Of a stretch of DNA of 36,809 nt, positions 1 to 6,765 are shown piece by piece; positions within the stretch are counted from its first letter, which is position 1, and each line of letters begins with the position of its first letter. The stretch comes from Spirochaetales bacterium Spiro_07 (GTDB lineage: Bacteria; Spirochaetota; Spirochaetia; Treponematales; Treponemataceae), in NCBI GenBank assembly GCA_001603145.1, contig LVBI01000043.1, forward strand, positions 1 to 36,809, written 5' to 3'. Position numbers and translations under genes: made by a program. The notes below the pieces were generated by a model. It saw only the letters and a program-made list of their open reading frames with translations. It did not search any database and had not been told where the DNA came from.

Positions 1-658
1 AAAATGTGCGCAGAATCAGAATATTGTCATGCTTTTTCAGAAGCGGAATTGAATCAGGAAAATCTTTTTCTTCAACATAATCAATGTAAGCTTCATCAAG
101 AATTACAAGAACACGGTCCGGAATCTTTTGAAGGAAATTTTCCAGTTCTGACTGCGTAAAAATCGTTCCAGTCGGGTTATTCGGATTGCACAGCCAAATA
201 ATCTTTGTCTTTTCTGTCACTGCGCCGGCAATCGCCGTCAAATCAACATGAAAATCTTTTAACGGAACACCTGTAAAGTTTGCGCCTAGAATCTGCGTTA
301 CACTTTTGTACCAGCCGAAACTTGGCAATGCGGCGATAGTTTCATCACCCTGATTCAAGTAAGCAATTCCTGCAAGATACAAAAGCTCAAAAGAGCCGTT
401 GCCCAAAACTATGTTCTCAAGCGGAAGGCTAAACTTCTTTGCAAGTTCGGAGCGCAGATTATATGCGCTTCCATCTGGATATTGCGAGCTGATTTGCTTC
501 AAAGCTTTCCACACATTTTTAGAAAAACCGAAAGTATTTTCATTTGCGGCAAGCTTCGTTATGCTTTTCAGCCCATATTCGCGCTTCAAAGTTTCCACGC
601 TCCGCGCTGCACAGTATGGCGGAAGCGTTTCAATGCTTGTTCTCGGTTTAACGCTCAT
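1..658 (-). CDS. HisC-like class I/II PLP aminotransferase (3' end cut by window)
   Basis: This is the N-terminal part (about 219 codons) of a fold-type I PLP aminotransferase of the histidinol-phosphate aminotransferase group. Visible motifs are KLAANENTFG near the N-terminus, NPNNPTGT, DEAYIDYV (cofactor-binding Asp and Tyr) and, at the very edge, ILRTF, which in HisC directly precedes the SKAYGLAG segment carrying the PLP lysine. That lysine therefore lies outside the window. The ATG overlaps the TGA of the upstream dehydrogenase as ATGA, so the two are probably translationally coupled. No other his gene is nearby. The context (two 2-hydroxyacid-type dehydrogenases and a substrate-binding protein) suggests transamination of a 2-oxo acid rather than histidine synthesis, but HisC or a threonine-phosphate decarboxylase-like role cannot be excluded. 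Confidence 0.85.
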   Translation of the reverse strand, partial: MSVKPRTSIETLPPYCAARSVETLKREYGLKSITKLAANENTFGFSKNVWKALKQISSQYPDGSAYNLRSELAKKFSLPLENIVLGNGSFELLYLAGIAYLNQGDETIAALPSFGWYKSVTQILGANFTGVPLKDFHVDLTAIAGAVTEKTKIIWLCNPNNPTGTIFTQSELENFLQKIPDRVLVILDEAYIDYVEEKDFPDSIPLLKKHDNILILRTF

Positions 659-1737
659 TTCCGCCTCCAGAATTCCTTTGTAAGATAATCAGCTTTCAGC
701 AAAGCGCTTTTTATTGCCGCTTTTTCTTTATATGGAACATAAGCAAAGATTTCGGGCACTTGTTCTGCAATAAAATCCAAATCCTTTTCAGTTACAAGCG
801 AAAAATCCTCAAGGACATGTGCATTTTCAAAACGATAGAAAAGCCGTATTGCTTCAAATATTTCTGAATCAGATTTTCCCTCAAGCACAAGCTGAGTTAT
901 AATTCCGAATGCAACTTTTTCGCCATGCAGCTTGATGTTCGTATGATGAAGCCGTGTCGAAGTGTGATAAAACGGATGAGCAAAACTGTAATGACCGTGT
1001 TCGCCCCGGAAACTGCCTGCAAAACCGGCAAGGTAGATTATTGCATCAATCACATTTTTTGCAGCTGTTCCAAAAATGCCTTTTTTAGAATCATATATTG
1101 CTTTGAATGTATCCTTTTCAAGATTTTCAAAGGCAATTTCTGCCGATTTCAACGCAATTGCAGAAGGAACATCATCTGGAAAGAATTCAGTTGTAGGCCG
1201 GATTTCGTAAAACTTTGCAAAAGTGTCTACAACACCAGAAAACAAATATCTTTCCGGTGCTGAAAAAATCACCTTGGGGTCGGCAATAATAAGCTGTGCA
1301 GACTGCTTGTTCTGCCTTGTCTTGACATAACCGCCCTCATCATCATACTGAATCGAGATTGCCGCCCATGCAGCGCAAGTTGCGGCAACAGTCGGAACAG
1401 TGACAGCGGGCAGGCTTAAAATATCAGCAGCGGCTTTTGCTGTATCAAGAACCCTTCCGCCGCCAATTCCTATGATTATGTCAGCTTTTGCTTTGCGGGC
1501 TTTTTCTGCATAAAAATCGAACTGCCTTTGAGACGGGTAGCCTGTAAAAAGTTCTACATTCTTTGCTGAAATGCCGTTTTTTTCAAGCGAATTGAAAAAT
1601 TCTGATCCAACAGCATTTTTAGCCTTTTCTCCAGCAATTATCAGCGGATTCTTTCCTATTTTTGAGATATGTTCCCCTGCCTTAGAACTAATTCCAATTT
1701 CATTTATGTAAACTTCTGGTGTCTTAATTGTAAGCAT
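655..1737 (-). CDS. Iron-containing alcohol dehydrogenase family (GldA / HcxA-like)
   Basis: 360 aa, full length for the glycerol dehydrogenase branch of the metal-dependent alcohol dehydrogenases. The nucleotide-binding motif GIGGGRVLDTAKAAAD and the VPTVAATCAAWAA segment are present. Metal ligands are visible as Asp in GVVDTFAKFYE, His in YSFAHPFYH and His in LHGEKVAFG. The family reduces or oxidises hydroxy/keto substrates with NAD(P)H; E. coli YbdH (HcxA), a hydroxycarboxylate dehydrogenase, is a relative. A GAGGT ribosome-binding site precedes the ATG. It follows the binding-protein gene by 17 bp and overlaps the aminotransferase gene by 4 bp, so it belongs to the same leftward operon. 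The substrate cannot be read from sequence; a 2-oxo/2-hydroxy acid is inferred from the neighbours. Confidence 0.88.
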   Translation of the reverse strand: MLTIKTPEVYINEIGISSKAGEHISKIGKNPLIIAGEKAKNAVGSEFFNSLEKNGISAKNVELFTGYPSQRQFDFYAEKARKAKADIIIGIGGGRVLDTAKAAADILSLPAVTVPTVAATCAAWAAISIQYDDEGGYVKTRQNKQSAQLIIADPKVIFSAPERYLFSGVVDTFAKFYEIRPTTEFFPDDVPSAIALKSAEIAFENLEKDTFKAIYDSKKGIFGTAAKNVIDAIIYLAGFAGSFRGEHGHYSFAHPFYHTSTRLHHTNIKLHGEKVAFGIITQLVLEGKSDSEIFEAIRLFYRFENAHVLEDFSLVTEKDLDFIAEQVPEIFAYVPYKEKAAIKSALLKADYLTKEFWRRK

Positions 1738-1754
1738 AATACCTCACATATTTT

Positions 1755-2855
1755 TTATAAGTTCGTATAGTTGAATTCAGGGTGCTTGTTATTGTTTTCA
1801 AGAAAATAAGCCCACATATCTTTGTAGAACTGTTCATCCGGAAATTCGTCAATAACTTCCTTCAATGCATCCGCATATACTGAAATATTGTAGAATTCAT
1901 GAAGCTCAATGCCATGCGGAACATAATCCCAGTCAAGCAAAATCTGGTAATCGCCGACCACGCCGTTAAAGTTCGGGTCGGGGTTATATCTTGCACCCTG
2001 GCTTGTTTCCGGGCTGTAATATGTTCTTCTTACAAAATCTTCATCCTGATGTGTTGCACGGACAATCGAATCAACAGCTTCTTTTTCATCTTCCAAATAG
2101 ATTTTGTAAGCACGGATTTCACCTTTCAGAAGCCGCTTAAAAGCCTCTTTGTTTTTTGTGAATGCTGTTCCGTTTGCAACCTGACGGCAGCAGATGTAAT
2201 CTTTCTGAAGGTCAACTTCCGGGAAAAGGTACACAACACCTTGAGAGATTGCGCTTTCAACATAAGATGCGCTGACAAACGCAATATCAACAGCACCTTT
2301 TGAAACAGCCGCAATCAAAGGTTCATTTTCATTGAAAAATTTATACTGAACTTCATCATCAATCTTGAAGCCGTATTCTTCACGAAGCACATATTTTGAG
2401 ACAAGCTCTGAAGTTGAAAGCAGTTTTACGCCGATAGTCTTGCCTTTCCAGTTGTGGATATCCTTTACTTCTTCTGCAACATTTTTGTTTGCCATTACAG
2501 CCATACCGCCGGTAAGAGTGCCGCCGAACAGAATTTCGTCTGCGCCTTGTGCACCGTAACTCAAATGAGGAACAAGCTCAAATGTAATGAAATCAAGCTT
2601 ACCGGCACTTACGGCTTCAAATGAGCCGGAACGGTCAACAAGCTCAATATTAATTGCAAGATTATAATCTTCAAAGAATTTATGCTCATCTGCAATCTGA
2701 ACCAAAGGGCTGATGAACTGCTGCGTTACTTGTTTGCCCATCTTCAAAGTATATTCAATACCGCTTTTCGCATTTTTCTTGTTACATGAAACAAAAGACA
2801 TCATTCCAATCATCAAAAAACTGAGTGCCATAAATCCAAATAAATTTCTTTTCAT
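1755..2855 (-). CDS. ABC transporter substrate-binding lipoprotein, NMT1/SsuA-like (NitT/TauT family)
   Basis: 366 aa. A signal peptide of about 23 residues ends in a lipobox (FVSC, Cys24), so the mature protein should be a lipid-anchored periplasmic binding protein. Residues from about 35 onward have the NMT1/SsuA layout (KMGKQVTQQFISPLVQIADE, later HNWKGKTIGVKLLSTSELV), the family that binds taurine, alkanesulfonates, nitrate or pyrimidine precursors. A strong GGAGGT site sits 5 bp before the ATG. It lies between the two dehydrogenase genes. No permease or ATPase is in the window; they could follow the aminotransferase to the left. In a sulfur-gene setting an organosulfur ligand is plausible but not shown. 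Confidence 0.85.
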   Translation of the reverse strand: MKRNLFGFMALSFLMIGMMSFVSCNKKNAKSGIEYTLKMGKQVTQQFISPLVQIADEHKFFEDYNLAINIELVDRSGSFEAVSAGKLDFITFELVPHLSYGAQGADEILFGGTLTGGMAVMANKNVAEEVKDIHNWKGKTIGVKLLSTSELVSKYVLREEYGFKIDDEVQYKFFNENEPLIAAVSKGAVDIAFVSASYVESAISQGVVYLFPEVDLQKDYICCRQVANGTAFTKNKEAFKRLLKGEIRAYKIYLEDEKEAVDSIVRATHQDEDFVRRTYYSPETSQGARYNPDPNFNGVVGDYQILLDWDYVPHGIELHEFYNISVYADALKEVIDEFPDEQFYKDMWAYFLENNNKHPEFNYTNL

Positions 2856-2891
2856 AAAGTACCTCCAAATGATACATTCTTAATATTTTCA

Positions 2892-2905
2892 CCTAGAAAA
2901 CTAGG
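2892..2905. promoter_or_regulatory. Perfect palindrome CCTAGAAAACTAGG upstream of binding-protein gene
   Basis: This 14-bp palindrome (CCTAG, 4-bp loop, CTAGG) lies in the 53-bp gap between the ldh-type gene and the binding-protein start. It shares the CCTA...TAGG ends of the longer operator-like sites at 4203 and 9841 but has a 6-bp instead of a 9-bp centre. It may be a variant operator or simply a small hairpin. Confidence 0.35.
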
Positions 2906-2908
2906 ATT

Positions 2909-3982
2909 TTATCCGATACGCACATTTTCAAGAGAATCATCAAGCCCAAGCTCTTGAATTGTTCTTGTTATTTCAGATGCAACTCCGTTGTACAGAACAA
3001 GCCCATCTTTCTTTGATTTTTCATACAAGTTCCATTCGATTTCACCAGGTATATAGATTTCTTCAACTCCGTTCTGTTTCTTGGACTGCTTAATTCTGTC
3101 AATTGATAAGCTGACAGTCTTTTTGAATGCATCAACATCAACGAAACGTGAAATATCAATTGCCGCAAAGTTAAATCCGATTCCATTAGTTTTTTCAATG
3201 ATTGAGCCATCAGCGTCTGCCGCAATTGCGGTGCCGCTTAAAACCGTTGTTAAAATCGAAATGATAAAGCCAAGACCATAACCCTTATATCCGCCGAAAG
3301 ACAAAAGCGCACCGCCTTTCTTCACAATATCAGCAGGGTTTGTAGTTTTGTTGCCGCTTGAATCCAAGCCCCAATCATCTGGAATTGAACGCCCTTCTGT
3401 ATAAGCAAAAAATGATTTATTGTAGGCCGCATTGCTTGTTGCAGCATCAAACACAACAGGACGTTTATTTTTTGCAGGAACAGCTATACAAATTGGATTA
3501 GTTCCTTGAACTCGCTCATAGCCGCCAAACGGAGCAACGAGAAAACTTGAACTGGTAAATGCAAGCCCAATCATGTTCTCTTTTATTGCATCCAAAGCGT
3601 AATATGCGGCAAAACCGAAATGAGTACCATTTTTGACTGTAGCAACCGCAACACCAGTTGCTTTTGCTTTTTCAAGCGTCCGCTCCATCGCATGCTTTCC
3701 TGCAACAGCACCAGGCGCAAAATCAGCATCAAAAGCGAGTGTAGAAATGCTTTCAGAAAGCAGCTTTATATCCGCATTCACATTGATTTTTCCGTTCCGC
3801 ATAAATGTTGAATAATTAGCCACTTGAACAAGACCGTGGGAACGAATTCCGCGCATTTCTGCTTGCACAAGATTATCAGCGACAGTGTCCGCATCAGATT
3901 TATTAAGACCAGATGCTACAAAAATCTTTGAGGCAAGCTTTTGAATTTTTTCAGAATCAACTGTTATGATTTTTTCACTCAT
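2909..3982 (-). CDS. Malate/L-lactate dehydrogenase (Ldh2/ComC/HcxB) family oxidoreductase
   Basis: 357 aa, typical length for the Ldh_2 family of NAD(P)-dependent 2-hydroxyacid dehydrogenases (malate, ureidoglycolate, sulfolactate and hydroxycarboxylate dehydrogenases). Conserved segments are EMRGIRSHGL near residue 45, NGTHFGFAAYYA with the catalytic-type His near residue 120, GTNPICIAVPA, and FGGYKGYGLGF. It is the first gene of the leftward operon. A predicted promoter (TAGACA-N17-TATACC) and an operator-like palindrome lie directly upstream; the Shine-Dalgarno is weak. ComC-type sulfolactate dehydrogenase and E. coli HcxB are both in this family, so a sulfur-containing or simple 2-hydroxy acid substrate is possible. 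Specificity is unresolved. Confidence 0.88.
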   Translation of the reverse strand: MSEKIITVDSEKIQKLASKIFVASGLNKSDADTVADNLVQAEMRGIRSHGLVQVANYSTFMRNGKINVNADIKLLSESISTLAFDADFAPGAVAGKHAMERTLEKAKATGVAVATVKNGTHFGFAAYYALDAIKENMIGLAFTSSSFLVAPFGGYERVQGTNPICIAVPAKNKRPVVFDAATSNAAYNKSFFAYTEGRSIPDDWGLDSSGNKTTNPADIVKKGGALLSFGGYKGYGLGFIISILTTVLSGTAIAADADGSIIEKTNGIGFNFAAIDISRFVDVDAFKKTVSLSIDRIKQSKKQNGVEEIYIPGEIEWNLYEKSKKDGLVLYNGVASEITRTIQELGLDDSLENVRIG

Positions 3983-4002
3983 AATTCGTACAACTCATAT
4001 AA

Positions 4003-4019
4003 CCTAGTGTTGTAGTGGG
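4003..4019. promoter_or_regulatory. Operator-like site (CCTA-N9-TGGG) at the ldh-type promoter
   Basis: CCTAGTGTTGTAGTGGG matches 9 of the 12 fixed positions of the palindrome CCTAnTnAnTnAnTAGG that is perfect at 9841 and 9882. On the minus strand it overlaps the last bases of the predicted -10 hexamer and runs into the start region, a position from which a bound protein would repress. Confidence 0.45.
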
Positions 4020-4046
4020 TATACAAGAAATCAAAAAACTTGTCTA
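4018..4046 (-). promoter_or_regulatory. Predicted sigma-70 promoter for the dehydrogenase/binding-protein operon
   Basis: On the minus strand, TAGACA (4046-4041) and TATACC (4023-4018) are separated by exactly 17 bp. The -10 box is only a moderate match. The CCTA-N9-TGGG site overlaps its downstream edge. Confidence 0.45.
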
Positions 4047-4170
4047 ATATAACTTTTTTATAGGAATTATCAAAAAAAAATATGTATATAAAAATCCTAT
4101 TGCAAATATAGACTTTAACTTTAAGGGTTTTATCTCTGACAAAAGAAAGCGGCAACTTTACCATGAATAA

Positions 4171-4200
4171 TTGACATAATGCTTAGAAACGAAATATTAT
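4171..4200 (+). promoter_or_regulatory. Predicted sigma-70 promoter of ridA
   Basis: Perfect -35 TTGACA at 4171-4176, an 18-bp spacer, then TATTAT at 4195-4200. The start point would be near 4207, inside the operator-like palindrome at 4203-4219, about 47 nt before the ridA ATG. Confidence 0.65.
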
Positions 4201-4202
4201 CA

Positions 4203-4219
4203 CCCATAGAATCACTAGG
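4203..4219. promoter_or_regulatory. Operator-like palindrome at the ridA start point
   Basis: CCCATAGAATCACTAGG matches 10 of 12 fixed positions of CCTAnTnAnTnAnTAGG. It begins 2 bp after the -10 box, so it covers the transcription start, the classical place for repression. Confidence 0.55.
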
Positions 4220-4253
4220 TATATTGTGCGCAGAAGCACAAAAGGGAGCATTT

Positions 4254-4628
4254 ATGAAAGCAATAGAAACTAAAGCAGCACCAGCCGCAATCGGGCCATA
4301 TTCTCAGGCAATCGTTGCAAACGGTTTCGTATACACTTCAGGGCAAATTCCGCTCAACCCGGAAAACGGCGCAATAGAAGGAACAACAATCGAAGAACAG
4401 AGCGAGCGTGCAATCAAAAATCTTGGTGAAATTTTAAAAGCGGCCGGAACTGATTTTGCCAAGGTTGTAAAGACAACATGCTTTTTAGCTAATATAAAAG
4501 ATTTTGCTGCATTCAATGCTGTTTATGAAAAATATTTTGTAAACAAGCCTGCAAGAAGCTGCTTTGAAGTTTCGGCATTGCCAAAGAACGCGCTTGTTGA
4601 AATTGAAGCAGTTGCGGTTATTGAGTAA
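4254..4628 (+). CDS. ridA: RidA/YjgF family enamine/imine deaminase
   Basis: 124 aa from the ATG at 4254, chosen because AAGGGAG lies 5 bp upstream and because the family begins with this MKAIET-type sequence; an earlier in-frame ATG at 4179 would lie inside the promoter. RidA hydrolyses 2-aminoacrylate and other reactive enamines released by PLP enzymes to 2-oxo acids. GPYSQAI (Tyr15) and PARSCFEVSALP with the substrate-binding Arg101 are present, and the LVEIEAVA ending matches the family. The gene stands alone, divergent from the dehydrogenase operon, and shares its operator-like motif. C-S lyase and cysteine synthase chemistry produce aminoacrylate intermediates, which fits its presence here. 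Confidence 0.95.
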   Translation: MKAIETKAAPAAIGPYSQAIVANGFVYTSGQIPLNPENGAIEGTTIEEQSERAIKNLGEILKAAGTDFAKVVKTTCFLANIKDFAAFNAVYEKYFVNKPARSCFEVSALPKNALVEIEAVAVIE

Positions 4629-4666
4629 TAATGCGCACGAATTTTAGCTATAGCGTGCCTCAATCA

Positions 4667-5596
4667 TCAGCACGTAAAGCCCGCGATATGAAGAATCTGC
4701 CTGATGGCATCGATGTAAGTAAGGCTGATGTTATCAAGGCGGATATCTTTTTTGGTGATGTAGCCAAGCTCAAAAGTGTGGCTTATTTTTTCGTCGTGAT
4801 TCTGGAGAGGAATCAGGATGAAATCATCGCTTGTGTCATTGGTTTCTTCACCGAAAATGCCGGAAAGGAAAGTATAGCCGTTCAATGTTTTGATAAGGTC
4901 AAGCTCGGTTGCGCGGTCTGCCACGGTAATTGCCTTATCAAGTTTAAAACGCTCTATAACTTCCTCTGAAAAAAAGGATTTTACATCATCAGTATCAAAT
5001 GTAATAAAATGATATTCTGAAATCTCATCCAGCGAGAGACTTTCCTTTTTTGCAAGAGGATGATTTTTGTGAAGATATACAAAGGCATTGCACTCTGTCA
5101 GATGGTGAAATTCCAGGTTATTTGATTTAAGGTTTTTGGAAATCGTTTCACGGTTTGAGTCGCTCAAATATAAAATGCCAAGCTCGCTTTTTCCAAGAGC
5201 TACATCCTCAATCACACCCGAAGCTTTCTTTTCGCGGAAAGCAAAATCATATTCATTGTGGGCAAAGTCTTTCACGATTTTTACAAAGGCTGTACGGGCA
5301 AAGGCGTAATAAAGAGCGGAAACCGAAAAAGCCTTTTTTTCTTTTGCAGAATATTTTTTAAGAAGAGCCTCATAGTGGGCGTAAAGCTCCCCCGCGTCAC
5401 GGATAAAGTTTTCGCCTCTTTCAGTTACTTTTACGCCGCGCGAGGTTCTGTGAAAAATTTCAAAGCCCAGCTCCCATTCCGCATCATGCACTGAACTGGT
5501 GAGCGAGGGCTGCGAAATGAAAAGCTTTTCAGAGGCCTTATTCAAAGAACCGGCCTCAGCAACGCCAAGAATGTATTTAATCTGCTGTAATGTCAT
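4667..5596 (-). CDS. LysR-type transcriptional regulator
   Basis: 309 aa from the ATG at 5596 (MTLQQIKYILGVAEAGSLNK). The winged helix-turn-helix occupies about residues 1-60, with ASEKLFISQPSLTSSVHDAE as recognition region, followed by a periplasmic-binding-protein-like effector domain (about 90-300). A longer frame begins at 5656, but its first 20 codons are translated from a dispersed palindromic repeat, so it is not believed. The Shine-Dalgarno is poor, so it is probably expressed with cysK, 86 bp upstream. LysR proteins commonly control sulfur assimilation (CysB, CysL, and to my recollection the methylthio-alkane reductase regulator SalR). Control of the neighbouring genes is inferred. 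Confidence 0.9.
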   Translation of the reverse strand: MTLQQIKYILGVAEAGSLNKASEKLFISQPSLTSSVHDAEWELGFEIFHRTSRGVKVTERGENFIRDAGELYAHYEALLKKYSAKEKKAFSVSALYYAFARTAFVKIVKDFAHNEYDFAFREKKASGVIEDVALGKSELGILYLSDSNRETISKNLKSNNLEFHHLTECNAFVYLHKNHPLAKKESLSLDEISEYHFITFDTDDVKSFFSEEVIERFKLDKAITVADRATELDLIKTLNGYTFLSGIFGEETNDTSDDFILIPLQNHDEKISHTFELGYITKKDIRLDNISLTYIDAIRQILHIAGFTC

Positions 5597-5608
5597 GTAA
5601 TAAATTGT

Positions 5609-5680
5609 CGTCATTGCGAGCGCACAGTGCGAAGCAATCCACATGTAGATTGCCACGTCGCATACGCTTCTCGCAATGAC
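5609..5680. repeat. Dispersed palindromic repeat (CGTCATTGCGAG...CTCGCAATGAC type)
   Basis: The outer arms GTCATTGCGAG (5610-5620) and CTCGCAATGAC (5670-5680) are perfect 11-bp inverted repeats. Inner arms GCAATC (5634-5639) and GATTGC (5648-5653) form a second stem. This type of element is found between genes in many unrelated bacterial genomes. It starts immediately after the cysK stop and fills the cysK-lysR gap, so it will form a strong hairpin in that mRNA. Confidence 0.85.
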
Positions 5681-5681
5681 C

Positions 5682-6662
5682 TTACTCTTTAAAAAGATCT
5701 GTACTCAAATAGCGCAAACCTGTATCCGGGAACACAACTACAATGTTTTTGCCGGCATATTCCGGTCTCTTTGCGATTTCAGTTGCGCCCCAGAGAGCAG
5801 CACCGCTTGAGTTTCCGACAAGAACGCCGTCTGTTTTTGCAACAATTCGTGCCGCTTCAAAAGCAGGGTTTACCGTTGCCGTAAGAATCTCATCGTAAAC
5901 GCCTTCCCTACCCTTAATCGAAACCGGAACACGCTCAACTGGAACATCCGTAAAGTTGTGGATTCCTGTAAGCTTGGCCGCATCAACAGCCGGCTGAACT
6001 GCAATTACTTTTACAGCCGGATTCTGCGCCTTAATATAATCGCTGATTCCGCGGATTGTTCCGCCTGTGCCGACGGCGCTTACAACAGCAGCTAAATCAC
6101 CGTCAGTCTGTTCCCAAATTTCCACGCCGGTTGTGTCGTGATGGGCTTCCGGATTTTTTGGATTAATCATCTGATCTACAAAGTAGATGCTCTCACCTGC
6201 GGCCTGTCTGTCGCGGATGTGCTGCTTCAAAATGTTCGTGGCGGCAACAAAGTCGTTGTTTGTTGCTTTGAGCGCATCTTGAATTTCAGGCACTTCGCTG
6301 ATTTTCTGCACTTTTGCGCCGAAAGCTTTCATCACTTGAAGCCGCTCCTGGCTTACGCCTTCTTGCAGATAAATCTGAACTTTATAGCCTTTCATCGCGC
6401 CGATTGCGCTGACGGCAATGCCGGTGTTTCCGCTTGTATATTCGATAAGCGTAGTCTCGCCCGGCTTGATTTTGCCTTCGCGTTCGGCATCTTCAATAAT
6501 GCGCAAGACGATTCTGTCTTTGATGCTGCCAATCGGGTTGAAATATTCAACTTTGGCAAGCAGATGAGCTTTTAGGCCGAGCTTTTTTTCGTAGCCGTGC
6601 AGGCGCACAAGCGGCGTGTTTCCTACAAGTTCTGTCAATGATTCGTGTATTTGTTTTGCCAT
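5682..6662 (-). CDS. cysK: Cysteine synthase (O-acetylserine sulfhydrylase)
   Basis: 326 aa fold-type II PLP enzyme that makes cysteine from O-acetylserine and sulfide in the cytoplasm. NPIGSIKDR carries the PLP lysine (Lys48); EYTSGNTGIAVSA is the substrate loop, GTGGTIRG the phosphate-binding loop, and PDTGLRYLSTDLF is near the C-terminus. A GGAGGC-like site precedes the ATG. It lies third in the nifK-like/nifD-like/cysK/lysR leftward series, 104 bp after the nifD-like gene. The linkage suggests that the nitrogenase-like enzyme releases sulfide or a thiol that CysK fixes. CysK of B. subtilis also binds the Rrf2 regulator CymR, relevant because an Rrf2 gene is nearby. Confidence 0.93.
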   Translation of the reverse strand: MAKQIHESLTELVGNTPLVRLHGYEKKLGLKAHLLAKVEYFNPIGSIKDRIVLRIIEDAEREGKIKPGETTLIEYTSGNTGIAVSAIGAMKGYKVQIYLQEGVSQERLQVMKAFGAKVQKISEVPEIQDALKATNNDFVAATNILKQHIRDRQAAGESIYFVDQMINPKNPEAHHDTTGVEIWEQTDGDLAAVVSAVGTGGTIRGISDYIKAQNPAVKVIAVQPAVDAAKLTGIHNFTDVPVERVPVSIKGREGVYDEILTATVNPAFEAARIVAKTDGVLVGNSSGAALWGATEIAKRPEYAGKNIVVVFPDTGLRYLSTDLFKE

Positions 6663-6684
6663 TTTTTGCCTCCAAACAATGTAC

Positions 6685-6764
6685 CGTCATGCTGAACTCG
6701 TTAACCTTCGGCGGCTTTCAGCTCAGCATCTACTAGTAGATCCCGAAACGAGTTCGGGATGACA
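6685..6764. repeat. Dispersed palindromic repeat (CGTCATGCTGAACTCG...GGGATGACA type)
   Basis: The ends CGTCATGCTGAACTCG (6685-6700) and CGAGTTCGGGATGACA (6749-6764) are imperfect inverted repeats, and TCCCGAA/TTCGGGA (6741-6759) forms an internal stem. A related half-copy sits at 36540-36577. The element fills the gap between the nifD-like stop codon and cysK. Confidence 0.8.
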
Positions 6765-6765
6765 G

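Noticed and set aside
1-658. Naming the partial aminotransferase hisC as a histidine biosynthesis gene
   Set aside because: Sequence class fits HisC, but no his gene is adjacent and the operon context points to another 2-oxo acid; the catalytic lysine region is also outside the window.
3979-4164. 61-codon minus-strand frame upstream of the dehydrogenase gene
   Set aside because: It covers the predicted promoter and operator, is very AT-rich, overlaps the start of the dehydrogenase gene, and has no credible family features.
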